A stretch of DNA of 64,000 nucleotides from Pseudomonas sp. Irchel 3A7 (lineage in GTDB: Bacteria > Pseudomonadota > Gammaproteobacteria > Pseudomonadales > Pseudomonadaceae): assembly GCF_900187565.1 (NCBI RefSeq), contig NZ_FYED01000007.1, positions 186,001 to 250,000 of the forward strand, given 5' to 3'. Below the pieces are notes generated by a model. That model made no database searches and was not told where the DNA came from. It saw nothing but the letters and a program-made list of their open reading frames with translations. Below, one piece after another: positions 43,918 through 52,316 of the stretch. Both the position numbers and the translations under genes were made by a program. Within the stretch, counting starts at the first letter, position 1; every line of letters begins with the position of its first letter.

Positions 43918-45948
43918 ATGGACCGTTCACCGTGGCATGCCGGCGAGCAACAATTGCAGGCACATGTAGGCGTTGTCGAGCGAATGGAGACGTTGGGCCG
44001 TAGGGTGATTCGCAGCGAAATGCCCGACCAGCACCGCACCTTCTACCAGCAATTGCCGTTCATGCTGTATGGGGCAGTCGATGCGGATGGCAATCCGTGG
44101 GCCAGTGTGCTGGAAGGCGCGCCGGGTTTCGCTCACTCGCCCGAACCCGGGCTTTTGCAATTCAGCAGCCTGCTGGCCGCTGACGATCCCGCGCAATTGA
44201 GTGAGGGGGCGGCCATCGGTCTGCTGGGGATCGAGCTGCACACCCGGCGACGCAACCGCATCAACGGACGTGTTGGCGGCGTGTCAGCGGACGGCTTCGG
44301 GGTGACGGTGCAACAGTCCTTTGGCAATTGCCCGCAATACATCCAATTGCGCCAGTTTCGTACCGTGCCGCTGGCGGACCCGGCGACGCGTATCGCCCAG
44401 CACCTCAACGAACTGGATGACGCGACCAAAGCCGTGATTGCCGAGGCTGACACCTTCTTTGTCGCCAGTTACGTGGACGTCGATGGCGAGCGTTCGGTGG
44501 ACGTTTCCCATCGCGGCGGACAGGCCGGCTTCGTACACGTGGAAGGGAATCGGCTGACCATTCCGGATTTCGCCGGCAATCTGTTTTTCAACACGCTGGG
44601 CAACCTGCTGGTCAATCCCCGGGCCGGTTTGCTGTTCATCGATTTCAATTCGGGTGATCTGCTGCAACTGAGCGGTCGCACCGAAATCATCCTTGAAGGA
44701 CCGCAGGTCGAGGCATTTCAAGGTGCTGAACGTTTGTGGACGTTCCACGTGGAACATGTAGTTCGTCGTCCTGCTGCACTGGCGTTGCGTTGGCGCTTCG
44801 ACGGCGTATCGCCCACCAGTTTGCTCACCGGCACCTGGGCGCAAGCCGCGGCGCGTCTGCAAGCAAAGGCCCTGGGCGATCAGTGGCGGCCCCTGCGGGT
44901 GGTGCGGGTCGAAGCGCAAAGCCACAACATCCGTTCGATTTATCTGGAGCCAGCCGATGGCGCCGGTCTGCCGCTATTTCAGGCCGGGCAGCATTTGCCT
45001 TTGCGATTCAACATTGATGGTGACGTGCATATCCGCACGTACAGCCTGTCGAGTGCGCCGTCTGATGACTTTTTCCGCATCAGCGTGAAGCGTGACGGGC
45101 GAGTGTCTTCGCACCTTCATGAGCAGGTTCGCGTTGGCGACCTGCTGGAGGCACGCGCGCCCCAAGGGCATTTCACCGTGGCGCCCCATGAGCGTCGGCC
45201 ACTGATATTGCTGGCCGCCGGGGTCGGCATCACGCCGTTGCTGTCGATGCTTCGTGAGGTGGTTTATCAAGGGTTGCGTACACGCCGTATACGCCCGACC
45301 TTGTTCTTGCAGAGTTCGCGCACGTTGGCCGATCAGGTGTTTCGTCCTGAACTGAACCGCTTACTCGACGAAGCCGGTGACGCGGTCAGGGTGGTGCGCC
45401 TGCTCAGTCAACCGGAGCCGGAGGCGCGGGAGGGCGAGGATTTCGATTTGGCTGGGCGGATCGACGTGGAACTGATCAAAACCCTGATTGAGGCCGAGGA
45501 CTACGATCAGGTGGATTTTGTCCTGTGCGGCCCCGGCAGTTTTACCCAAGGGCTGTACGACAGCCTGCGGGAACTGGATATTCGTGATACGCGGATTCAC
45601 GCGGAAACCTTCGGCCCATCAACCTTGCGTCGGCGCCCGGACCCCGATGCGGTGGTTATCGAGCAGCCGCCTGCGGCCACCACTTCGGTGCCGGTGGTGT
45701 TCCAGCGTTCGGCCAAGGAGGCGCGTTGGCAACCCGACGGCGGCAGTCTGCTGGAGTTGGCGGAAAGCCGTGGCTTGCGCCCGGAATTCAGTTGCCGTGG
45801 TGGCTCCTGCGGTACCTGCAAGACGCGACTGATCAGTGGCCAGGTGAATTACCCACAGCCGCCAGCGGAAGTACCGGATGAAGGGCAGGTTCTGATTTGC
45901 TGTGCGATTCCGGCTCAGGGTTCGCAGCCTTTGGTTCTGGACCTGTGA
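43918..45948 (+). CDS. Three-domain oxidoreductase: PNPOx-like flavin domain + ferredoxin reductase + 2Fe-2S ferredoxin
   Basis: A 676-residue fusion. Residues about 30-310 resemble pyridoxamine-phosphate-oxidase split-barrel flavin proteins (GNPWASVLEGAPGF; ADTFFVASYVDVDGERSVDVSHRGGQAGFV). An FNR-type FAD domain follows (RTYSLSS at about 373) with an NAD(P) domain (LLAAGVGITPLLSMLREV). The C-terminus is a plant-type 2Fe-2S ferredoxin with C626, C631, C634 and C661. It would pass electrons from NAD(P)H through FAD and FeS, perhaps to the split-barrel flavin. A parS-like site is embedded at 44741-44756. The substrate is unknown. Confidence 0.85.
   Translation: MDRSPWHAGEQQLQAHVGVVERMETLGRRVIRSEMPDQHRTFYQQLPFMLYGAVDADGNPWASVLEGAPGFAHSPEPGLLQFSSLLAADDPAQLSEGAAIGLLGIELHTRRRNRINGRVGGVSADGFGVTVQQSFGNCPQYIQLRQFRTVPLADPATRIAQHLNELDDATKAVIAEADTFFVASYVDVDGERSVDVSHRGGQAGFVHVEGNRLTIPDFAGNLFFNTLGNLLVNPRAGLLFIDFNSGDLLQLSGRTEIILEGPQVEAFQGAERLWTFHVEHVVRRPAALALRWRFDGVSPTSLLTGTWAQAAARLQAKALGDQWRPLRVVRVEAQSHNIRSIYLEPADGAGLPLFQAGQHLPLRFNIDGDVHIRTYSLSSAPSDDFFRISVKRDGRVSSHLHEQVRVGDLLEARAPQGHFTVAPHERRPLILLAAGVGITPLLSMLREVVYQGLRTRRIRPTLFLQSSRTLADQVFRPELNRLLDEAGDAVRVVRLLSQPEPEAREGEDFDLAGRIDVELIKTLIEAEDYDQVDFVLCGPGSFTQGLYDSLRELDIRDTRIHAETFGPSTLRRRPDPDAVVIEQPPAATTSVPVVFQRSAKEARWQPDGGSLLELAESRGLRPEFSCRGGSCGTCKTRLISGQVNYPQPPAEVPDEGQVLICCAIPAQGSQPLVLDL
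44741..44756. promoter_or_regulatory. parS-like site inside the oxidoreductase gene
   Basis: CGTTCCACGTGGAACA, one mismatch (first base) from the 16-bp palindrome; encodes FHVEH in the host gene. It is about 36 kb from oriC. Confidence 0.8.
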
Positions 45949-46013
45949 AGAATGAACTGAGGTGAACATTTGCTCGGCGGTCGATGGCTGAGTAGGGTAG
46001 TGGGCAGAACGAA

Positions 46014-46035
46014 AAAGGGCCGTTGACGGCCCTTT
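46014..46035. terminator. Rho-independent terminator between the oxidoreductase and lipoprotein genes
   Basis: AAAGGGCCGT / ACGGCCCTTT, a near-continuous 22-base palindrome flanked by A and T residues, 26 bases before the next start. Confidence 0.7.
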
Positions 46036-46061
46036 GTGCATTTTCAGGGACAGACGCTTTC

Positions 46062-47258
46062 ATGTTTTTTCTCACTCGCTGGATGTTCGTACTGACGACG
46101 CTCGCGCTGCTCAATGGTTGCGAACGGCCAGACGCACCGCCACTCGATCAGCAGCTTTACGTTTGGCAAAGGCAATGGACGCCGGCCCATGAAGCGGCGC
46201 TGAGAGACAGCCGTGCAGACTTCTCCACCCTTCGAGTGCTGGCGTTGCAAGCCTTTCCCCAGGCGGGCTGGAGTCGGGCGCGGATTGATCCGGCGCTGCT
46301 CAAGGCGGATGGCCGGCCGCTGATTGCCGTGATTCGCCTCGATGGGCAGCTGAAGTCGCTGAACCGGGACGAGGTCACGACGCAGATTCAGCAGGTGATC
46401 AGTGACTGGCAGGCACAGGGCCTGACGCTCGCCGGCGTGGAAATCGACCACGACGCGGGTAACGCTCGGCTGCCGGCCTATCGCGAATTCCTGACGCACT
46501 TGCGCGCTGTGCTGCCGACCTCTGTGCCGCTGAGCATTACCGCACTGCCGGCCTGGCTCGACAGTCCCGAGTTGCCAGCGTTGTTATCCACAGTCGACAG
46601 CAGCGTGTTGCAGGTACATGCGGTGAGCGATCCGCGTCATGGACTGTTTGATCCGGATCAGGCACGGCAGTGGGTGAAAGCCTGGAGTCGCGTTACAGCC
46701 AAACCCTTCTATCTGGCGCTGCCAGCGTATGGCGTGGCACTGTTGCCGGATGCCGGCGGTACGCCAATCGTGGAGAGTGAAGTCAGCATCGAGCGGGACG
46801 GCCAACGCCGGGAGCTGCTGGCCGATCCGCAGCCATTGAGCCAGCTTGGCACCGAACTGCGCGCCGACCCGCCGGCGCATCTGGCCGGCCTGATCTGGTT
46901 TCGCCTGCCGCTGGCCAATGACCGTCGGGCCTGGAGCCTGACCACCCTGCGCGCCGTGGCGCGTGGTGATGCCCTCGACAGTCGGCTGGCGCTGAGCCTC
47001 TCGGCGCACCAGGGCCTCTACGACATCGGCGTGCGCAACGAGGGCAATCTTGACAGCGCCTGGCCCGAGCGTCTGACACTGGCGGTGCAAGGTTGCGAGG
47101 GGGCCGATGCGCTGGCCGGGTATGCGTTGCAACAAGGTCCGGATCTGCTTACCTTCACCCGCCTGCGTGACGGCCGGATAGCAGCCGGCGGGCAGCGCGC
47201 CATCGGTTGGGCACGCTGCGCAAAAATTGATCAAGGAGAGTCGAATGTTCACCCATAA
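46062..47258 (+). CDS. DUF3142-type lipoprotein
   Basis: A 398-residue envelope lipoprotein. The signal ends in lipobox LLNGC, giving Cys19 as lipidation site (MFFLTRWMFVLTTLALLNGC). The body reads as a TIM-barrel-like DUF3142 protein: LAGVEIDHDAGNARLPAYREFLTHLRAVLPTSVPLSITALPAW, then VQVHAVSDP-like and FYLALPAYGVALLPD. Asp2 after the Cys is absent (C-E-R-P), so outer-membrane sorting by Lol is plausible. It overlaps the next gene by 14 bases; the pair is almost certainly an operon. A DnaA box (46584-46592) lies inside. Function unknown. Confidence 0.78.
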   Translation: MFFLTRWMFVLTTLALLNGCERPDAPPLDQQLYVWQRQWTPAHEAALRDSRADFSTLRVLALQAFPQAGWSRARIDPALLKADGRPLIAVIRLDGQLKSLNRDEVTTQIQQVISDWQAQGLTLAGVEIDHDAGNARLPAYREFLTHLRAVLPTSVPLSITALPAWLDSPELPALLSTVDSSVLQVHAVSDPRHGLFDPDQARQWVKAWSRVTAKPFYLALPAYGVALLPDAGGTPIVESEVSIERDGQRRELLADPQPLSQLGTELRADPPAHLAGLIWFRLPLANDRRAWSLTTLRAVARGDALDSRLALSLSAHQGLYDIGVRNEGNLDSAWPERLTLAVQGCEGADALAGYALQQGPDLLTFTRLRDGRIAAGGQRAIGWARCAKIDQGESNVHP

Positions 47259-49362
47259 CTGGCCGCGCCATCTGCTGTGCCTGAGCCTTAGCCTGCCACT
47301 GGGCTCGGCACTGGCGTGCGGGCCTGACTTTCCCATGCGTCTGCTGGATAACCGTGGCCAGTCGCTGGCGGAGTTGCCGGAAGGCAACTTCCGGTTTGAG
47401 ATCAATCGGCTTGGGCAGGCGATCGGTGGATTGAAAGACGTCACAGAAGTTGCGTATGGCATGGACGCCACCGACTACGCGGAACAACGCAGCCAAGCCG
47501 AGCAAACCGGTTTGACCGTCGAACAACAAGCTTTGGTGAAGCAGCTGCGTGGTCTGACCGATGCTCGCCAGGTTGAGGCGCAAGGCGCGAGTCTGCCTGC
47601 CGAACTCAGGCTGTATCTGGCTGGAGCCGTGGCGTTTGCTGCGGATGACCAGGGTTTGGCGGCGGATTATTTTCAGAAGGTGCTCGCGTTACCGTCTGAT
47701 CAACGGGCGTTGCGCAGTACCTGGGCGGCCTATTCGTTGGGCCGCGCGTTGTTCGCCATGAGTTCGCAAGCGGGCGCAGGCTCGGACCTGCTGGCGCAGT
47801 CGAGAACGGCGTTCGAGCAAACCCGGCAACTGAGCATCGACGGCTACAGTGATCCGCTGGAGCTGGGTGTCGCCAGCCTCGGTGAAGAGGCTCGCGTGGC
47901 GCGTACCGTGGGCGACTGGGACAGCGCCATCGAACTCTATGCCACGCAAAACCGCCACGGTTCGACCGTGGGCTACACCTCGTTGAAATTGTTGATGGCC
48001 GATCTGGCGAATATGCCTGAGGAGCAACTGGCTGAACTGCTCAAGCAACAACCAGTGCAGCAATTGGTCACGGCATCGTTGATCAGTCGCCTGGGCTGGT
48101 CATTCGGTGATCAGCCGCCGAACGAACAAAAATTGATCAAGCTACTTCAAGGCAGCACCCGCGGCAGTCTCGACAATGCCGATCGCCTGGCAGCGGTGAA
48201 TTATCAACAGGGCGATTACGCCAGCGCCAAGGCATTCCTCGAACACGCCGGTGATGGCGGCCTGGCCTGGTGGCTGCGGGCCAAGCTGGCGGTGCGCGAA
48301 GGCGATAAAAATGCGGCGGCTGCGGCCTATGCGAAAGCGGCCCAGGCCTTCCCACAGAATGAATCCTGGGGCGAGCGGCGCACTCCGGACTGGGCTTTTG
48401 AATCAGTGCAGCCCAAGTGTCGGGTTGAAGGTGAAAGCGCGATTCTTGCCTTGCAACGCGGGGATTATCTGCAAGCGTTCGATCAGCTTTACCGCAGCAA
48501 TGAGATCTACTGGTTGGATGCGGCGACGGTCGCCGAGCGGGTGCTGACCGTTGATGAACTCAAGCAATACGTCGATACCCAGGTACCGGCGCCACCGGCG
48601 CTGACTCAGCAAGATCGTGATAACTACGTGCCGTTGCCGGTGGCGGCGAAACTGCGCAACTTGCTCGCGCGGCGATTATTGCGCGAAGAGCGCTATGACG
48701 AAGCACCTGCGTATTTTGACCGTGTCGAGTTGCAACACAAGGCTCGTTGGTACGGGCAGTTGAGAGACGATGCCGAATCGAAATGGTGGCCGACCAAACG
48801 GGCATTCGCTTATTTCCATGCCGCGCAGGTGGCCCGTTACGACGGAATGGAGTTGTTGGGCTACGAGATGTCTCCGGATTATGCGACCTTCGGGGGCAAT
48901 TACAGTCTTGAAACCTCTGAGCTCAAGGTGGGACCGCTAATCGCCGAGGGCGAGGTCCAGCGACAACAAGCGACAGTCGCACAGCCAGATGAACGCTTCC
49001 ATTACCGTTTTGTCGCCACCGCTTTGGCGAACAAGGCTGCAAATCATTTACCCCACAGCAGTCAGGCATTTGCAGCGGTGCTGTGCAGGGCGTCGAACTG
49101 GGGCACAAGTCTGCAAGAACAAAGCGCGTTCTATCGGCGTTACGTCGAGAATGGTCCGTATGTTGTGTGGGCCGGTGATTTTGGCCATCAGTGCCAGGAT
49201 CCTGACTTCCAGAACGCCGACAAACGCTATGTCACCCAGGTCACCGACGCGGCTCGGTCAACGCTGCGACCGTACAAGAGAGCACTGCAGGTGGGCGGTG
49301 TGCTGGCCGTTACGGCAGCAGCGCTGATGCTGATCAATCGCCGCCGCCGCAAGGTTCAGTGA
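47245..49362 (+). CDS. Large envelope protein with repeat-type helices, function unknown
   Basis: A 705-residue protein. It begins with a signal sequence ending ALAC (MFTHNWPRHLLCLSLSLPLGSALAC), which could be a lipobox or a normal cleavage site. The middle resembles TPR/Sel1-type helical repeats (DQGLAADYFQKVLALPSDQRALRSTWAAYSLGRALFAMSS; QGDYASAKAFLEHAGDGGLAWWLRAKLAVREGDKNAAAAAYAKAA). The C-terminus has one membrane helix (VLAVTAAALMLI) and RRRRK. AAGGAGAG lies 4 bases before ATG 47245. Coupled to the DUF3142 lipoprotein; role unknown. Confidence 0.75.
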   Translation: MFTHNWPRHLLCLSLSLPLGSALACGPDFPMRLLDNRGQSLAELPEGNFRFEINRLGQAIGGLKDVTEVAYGMDATDYAEQRSQAEQTGLTVEQQALVKQLRGLTDARQVEAQGASLPAELRLYLAGAVAFAADDQGLAADYFQKVLALPSDQRALRSTWAAYSLGRALFAMSSQAGAGSDLLAQSRTAFEQTRQLSIDGYSDPLELGVASLGEEARVARTVGDWDSAIELYATQNRHGSTVGYTSLKLLMADLANMPEEQLAELLKQQPVQQLVTASLISRLGWSFGDQPPNEQKLIKLLQGSTRGSLDNADRLAAVNYQQGDYASAKAFLEHAGDGGLAWWLRAKLAVREGDKNAAAAAYAKAAQAFPQNESWGERRTPDWAFESVQPKCRVEGESAILALQRGDYLQAFDQLYRSNEIYWLDAATVAERVLTVDELKQYVDTQVPAPPALTQQDRDNYVPLPVAAKLRNLLARRLLREERYDEAPAYFDRVELQHKARWYGQLRDDAESKWWPTKRAFAYFHAAQVARYDGMELLGYEMSPDYATFGGNYSLETSELKVGPLIAEGEVQRQQATVAQPDERFHYRFVATALANKAANHLPHSSQAFAAVLCRASNWGTSLQEQSAFYRRYVENGPYVVWAGDFGHQCQDPDFQNADKRYVTQVTDAARSTLRPYKRALQVGGVLAVTAAALMLINRRRRKVQ

Positions 49363-49365
49363 GGC

Positions 49366-49995
49366 TCAAGCCTGCTGAACAAACGTCAGCCGCACGGCGA
49401 AACCGATCAACAGGCTACCGAACAACCACTGCTGCAGGCGTTGGGCTGATGGACTGCGTTGCAACCATCGGCCCAGGGCGGCGCCGGCCAGGGCGTAAGC
49501 GCTGTCGAACAGTAAACCGACGGCCACCAGCACCACACCCAAGGTGGCGAATTGCGCAAGCACCGGTCCTGCGTGGGGATCAATGAACTGCGGCAGCAGC
49601 ACCGAGCAGAACAGCAACGCTTTGGGGTTGAGGAGGTTGGTCAGCAAACCGCGCTGGATCGCTTCCCGATAACGCGGTTTTTCGCCGGTTGCATTCGAGC
49701 CGTTCAGGTTCGGCAGCATCGTCGTGCGCAGGCACTGAATGCCGATCCACAACAAGTACGCGGCACCGGCCAGGCGTACAACATCAAAGGTCCAGGGCGC
49801 CGCCTTGAACAGTGCCGCCAGCCCGAGGGCCGCCAATGCCACATGACAACCCCGGGCGATGGCCAATCCCACGGCAGTGGCCAATGCCGCGCCTTTGCCC
49901 TGACGCGCGCCGGTCTGCAACAGCAGGATCATGTCTGGTCCAGGCAGCAGGTACACCACCGCCAGCGCCATGAAAAACAGCCAGAGTCCCGCCAT
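49366..49995 (-). CDS. LysE/RhtB-family amino-acid exporter
   Basis: A 209-residue inner-membrane exporter with about six helices. The family start is MAGLWLFFMALAVVYLLPGPDMILLLQTGARQGKGAALATAVGLA, with the RhtB PGPD motif, and RGLLTNLLNPKALLFCSVLLPQFI is the second conserved block. ATG 50007 (MGCDMAG) is an alternative start. The stop is 3 bases from the convergent upstream gene. A divergent Lrp-type regulator gene is adjacent, a common exporter-regulator pairing. Confidence 0.88.
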   Translation of the reverse strand: MAGLWLFFMALAVVYLLPGPDMILLLQTGARQGKGAALATAVGLAIARGCHVALAALGLAALFKAAPWTFDVVRLAGAAYLLWIGIQCLRTTMLPNLNGSNATGEKPRYREAIQRGLLTNLLNPKALLFCSVLLPQFIDPHAGPVLAQFATLGVVLVAVGLLFDSAYALAGAALGRWLQRSPSAQRLQQWLFGSLLIGFAVRLTFVQQA

Positions 49996-50140
49996 GTCGC
50001 ACCCCATTCGTTGTCGATTCGGTACGGCCAGTCTAGGGCGAAGGGGCAGGGCAGGTGCTTGCGTAGTTTGCTTCTAAAACAGCTTGGGTTGGCATAATCT
50101 GCCATTAAGTGCCCGATGAATTCTCCGGATCTGCCAAACC

Positions 50141-50614
50141 ATGAAACTCGATGCCTACGACCGCAAGATTCTCGCCGCGCTGCAACGGGACGGTCGCCTG
50201 AGCAATGTGCAGCTGGCTGACGAGATCGGCCTGTCCGCGTCGCCCTGCTTGCGGCGGGTGCGGATGTTGGAAGACGCCGGGGTGATTCGTGGCTATCAGG
50301 CCAATCTGGATCGCGATGAAGTCGGACTCGGTTTAACGGTGTTCGTCGGGGTGAAGGTCGAGCGCCATAACGACGAACAGGCCGAAGCCTTTCGCCTGGC
50401 CGTAACGGCGTTGCCCGAGGTGATTTCGGCGTTTCTGGTGTCCGGGGAATCGGATTTTCTGTTGCAGGTGGTGGTGCCGGACTTGCGGGGTTATGACCGG
50501 TTTCTCACGGGGCGTTTGCTCAAGTTGCCGGGTGTGAGCGATATCCGCAGCAATTTTGCGATTCATACGGTGAAGGCGCCGGGGGCGTTGCCGCTTGAGC
50601 ATTTGCCGCTCTAG
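50141..50614 (+). CDS. Lrp/AsnC-family transcriptional regulator
   Basis: A 157-residue amino-acid-responsive regulator. The HTH is LDAYDRKILAALQRDGRLSNVQLADEIGLSASPCLRRVRMLEDAGVIRGYQANLD; the C-terminal RAM domain contains LVSGESDFLLQVVVPDLRGYDRFL. It is divergent from the LysE exporter across 145 bp and probably controls it in response to an amino acid. Confidence 0.92.
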   Translation: MKLDAYDRKILAALQRDGRLSNVQLADEIGLSASPCLRRVRMLEDAGVIRGYQANLDRDEVGLGLTVFVGVKVERHNDEQAEAFRLAVTALPEVISAFLVSGESDFLLQVVVPDLRGYDRFLTGRLLKLPGVSDIRSNFAIHTVKAPGALPLEHLPL

Positions 50615-50620
50615 ACCGAG

Positions 50621-50700
50621 TCGCTTGCTTCGCAAGCAGGCTTGCTCCCGCAGGGCATCATTGAGCTGCTGTGGGAGCGAGCCTGCTCGCGAAAGCGGTA
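50621..50700. repeat. REP-type repeat pair between Lrp and lpd genes
   Basis: GCTTGCTTCGCAAGCAGGCTTGCTCCCGC faces TGTGGGAGCGAGCCTGCTCGCGA in the gap between convergent genes. Same family as the other REP elements in the window. Confidence 0.8.
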
Positions 50701-50725
50701 GAGCAATCACGACAATTCTTCAGCC

Positions 50726-52126
50726 TTACATCTGCGTCGCCATCCCCTCCACATTCATCGCCGCCTGGCGCAAGGCCTCCGAACGGGTCGGGTGTGGATG
50801 GCAGGTCAGGGCAATGTCTTCGGCGGATGCGCTGAACTCCATGGCCACACAATACTCGCCGATCATTTCACTGACGCTAGGCCCCACAAGGTGCACGCCG
50901 AGGATTTCATCGGTGCGCTCATCGGCCAGGACCTTGGCGAAGCCTTCGGTTTCGTGATTGATCTTCGCCCGGCTGTTGGCGGTGAAGGGGAATTTGCCGA
51001 CCTTGTACGCCCGGCCTTCAGCCTTGAGTTGCTCTTCGGTTCTGCCGACGCTGGCCAGTTCGGGTTTGGTGTAGATCACGTTGGGAATCAGCTCGTAATT
51101 GACCTCGCCAGCCTTGCCGACGATCTGCTCGACGCAGGCCATGGCTTCGTCTTCGGCCTTGTGTGCGAGCATCGGTCCGGATGTCACGTCGCCGATTACC
51201 CAGACCCCGGCGGCTTCGGTGCGATGACCCTTGTTGGCGAGCATGCCGCGTTTGTCCGTGGCGAGGCCGACGTTCTCCAGTCCCAGACCCTGTGTATAAG
51301 GTCGGCGCCCGATAGCCACCAGTACGTAATCGGCTTCAATCGTTTCGGCGGTACCACCCGCGGCGGGTTCGACGCTGAGCTGCACGCCGCTGTCTGACGT
51401 TGTGGCGCGGGTGACTTTGGAGCTCAGCTTGAAGCTGATGCCTTGCTTGCTCAACGAGCGCTGCAGGGTTTTGCCTGCTTCGCCATCCACGCCGGGGCAG
51501 ATCCGGTCGAGGAATTCGACCACGGTCACCTGCGCGCCCAGACGCCGCCACACCGAGCCCAGCTCCAGGCCGATCACGCCGGCGCCGATCACCACCAGAT
51601 GCTTGGGCACTTGCGTCAGTGAAAGTGCGCCGGTGGAATCGAGGATGCGCTTGTTATCGATATCCACGCCGGGCAGGGGAGTGGGCTCGGAACCGGTGGC
51701 GATGATGATGTCCTTGGCACTGAGTTCGGTCTTGCCGCCCGCGTTATCCGTCACCGTGACTTTGCCCGGCCCGTCGATGTGGCCCCAGCCCTTGATCCAG
51801 TCGACCTTGTTTTTGCGAAAGAGAAACTCGATGCCCTTGGTCAATCCGGTCACGCTTTCATCTTTCTGTTTCATCATCTGGGCGAGATTAAGCGTGGGTT
51901 TGACCTCAATGCCCAGGTTGGCAAATTCCGCGCCCATGGCCGCGTCGTAAAGTTCGGAGGCGTGCAGCAACGCCTTGGATGGCATGCAGCCGACGTTCAG
52001 ACAGGTGCCGCCGAGGGTGGCGCGTCCTTCAACGCAAGCCGCTTTCAAACCCAATTGGCCAGCGCGGATCGCTGCGTTGTAACCGCCGGGGCCACCGCCC
52101 AGTATCACGACGTCATAAGTGCTCAT
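50726..52126 (-). CDS. lpd: Dihydrolipoyl dehydrogenase (Lpd3-like)
   Basis: A 466-residue FAD disulfide oxidoreductase that reoxidises dihydrolipoamide in 2-oxoacid dehydrogenase complexes. The FAD motif is [21 protein letters not shown]; the redox disulfide is [16 protein letters not shown]; the NAD motif is [27 protein letters not shown]; the C-terminal His-Glu dyad is [14 protein letters not shown]. It stands alone, without E1/E2 genes nearby, like the separate lpd3 gene of P. putida and P. aeruginosa. Which complex it serves is not shown. Confidence 0.92.
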   Translation of the reverse strand: MSTYDVVILGGGPGGYNAAIRAGQLGLKAACVEGRATLGGTCLNVGCMPSKALLHASELYDAAMGAEFANLGIEVKPTLNLAQMMKQKDESVTGLTKGIEFLFRKNKVDWIKGWGHIDGPGKVTVTDNAGGKTELSAKDIIIATGSEPTPLPGVDIDNKRILDSTGALSLTQVPKHLVVIGAGVIGLELGSVWRRLGAQVTVVEFLDRICPGVDGEAGKTLQRSLSKQGISFKLSSKVTRATTSDSGVQLSVEPAAGGTAETIEADYVLVAIGRRPYTQGLGLENVGLATDKRGMLANKGHRTEAAGVWVIGDVTSGPMLAHKAEDEAMACVEQIVGKAGEVNYELIPNVIYTKPELASVGRTEEQLKAEGRAYKVGKFPFTANSRAKINHETEGFAKVLADERTDEILGVHLVGPSVSEMIGEYCVAMEFSASAEDIALTCHPHPTRSEALRQAAMNVEGMATQM

Positions 52127-52183
52127 GGATCGACTCCTGGATGGAAAGGGGATCGGGAGGGTAAAAGTAGCCCCGAATAAAAA

Positions 52184-52197
52184 ATTACGAACGTAAT
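52184..52197. promoter_or_regulatory. Palindrome in the lpd / SPFH divergent region
   Basis: ATTACG-AA-CGTAAT, a small inverted repeat 57 bases upstream of lpd, within the 190-bp divergent gap. Possible operator; no regulator assigned. Confidence 0.4.
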
Positions 52198-52290
52198 ATG
52201 TGCGTTATGGCGCCTTTCGGTCAAGGCTTCAGGCAAGGGACAGGTTACGCATCTTTAGATAACGCAATTGAGTACGGAAATTTCACTCTT

Positions 52291-52309
52291 TTCGTTATAT
52301 CGTAACGAA
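52291..52309. promoter_or_regulatory. 19-bp inverted repeat upstream of the SPFH/P1B-ATPase operon
   Basis: TTCGTTA-TATCG-TAACGAA, perfect 7-bp arms, 7 bases before the GTG start of the first SPFH gene. The inner 13 bases GTTATATCGTAAC match 11 of 13 positions of the enterobacterial Zur core as I recall it (GTTATA-N-TATAAC). A metal-regulator operator is plausible but not proven. Confidence 0.5.
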
Positions 52310-52316
52310 TTGCGAT

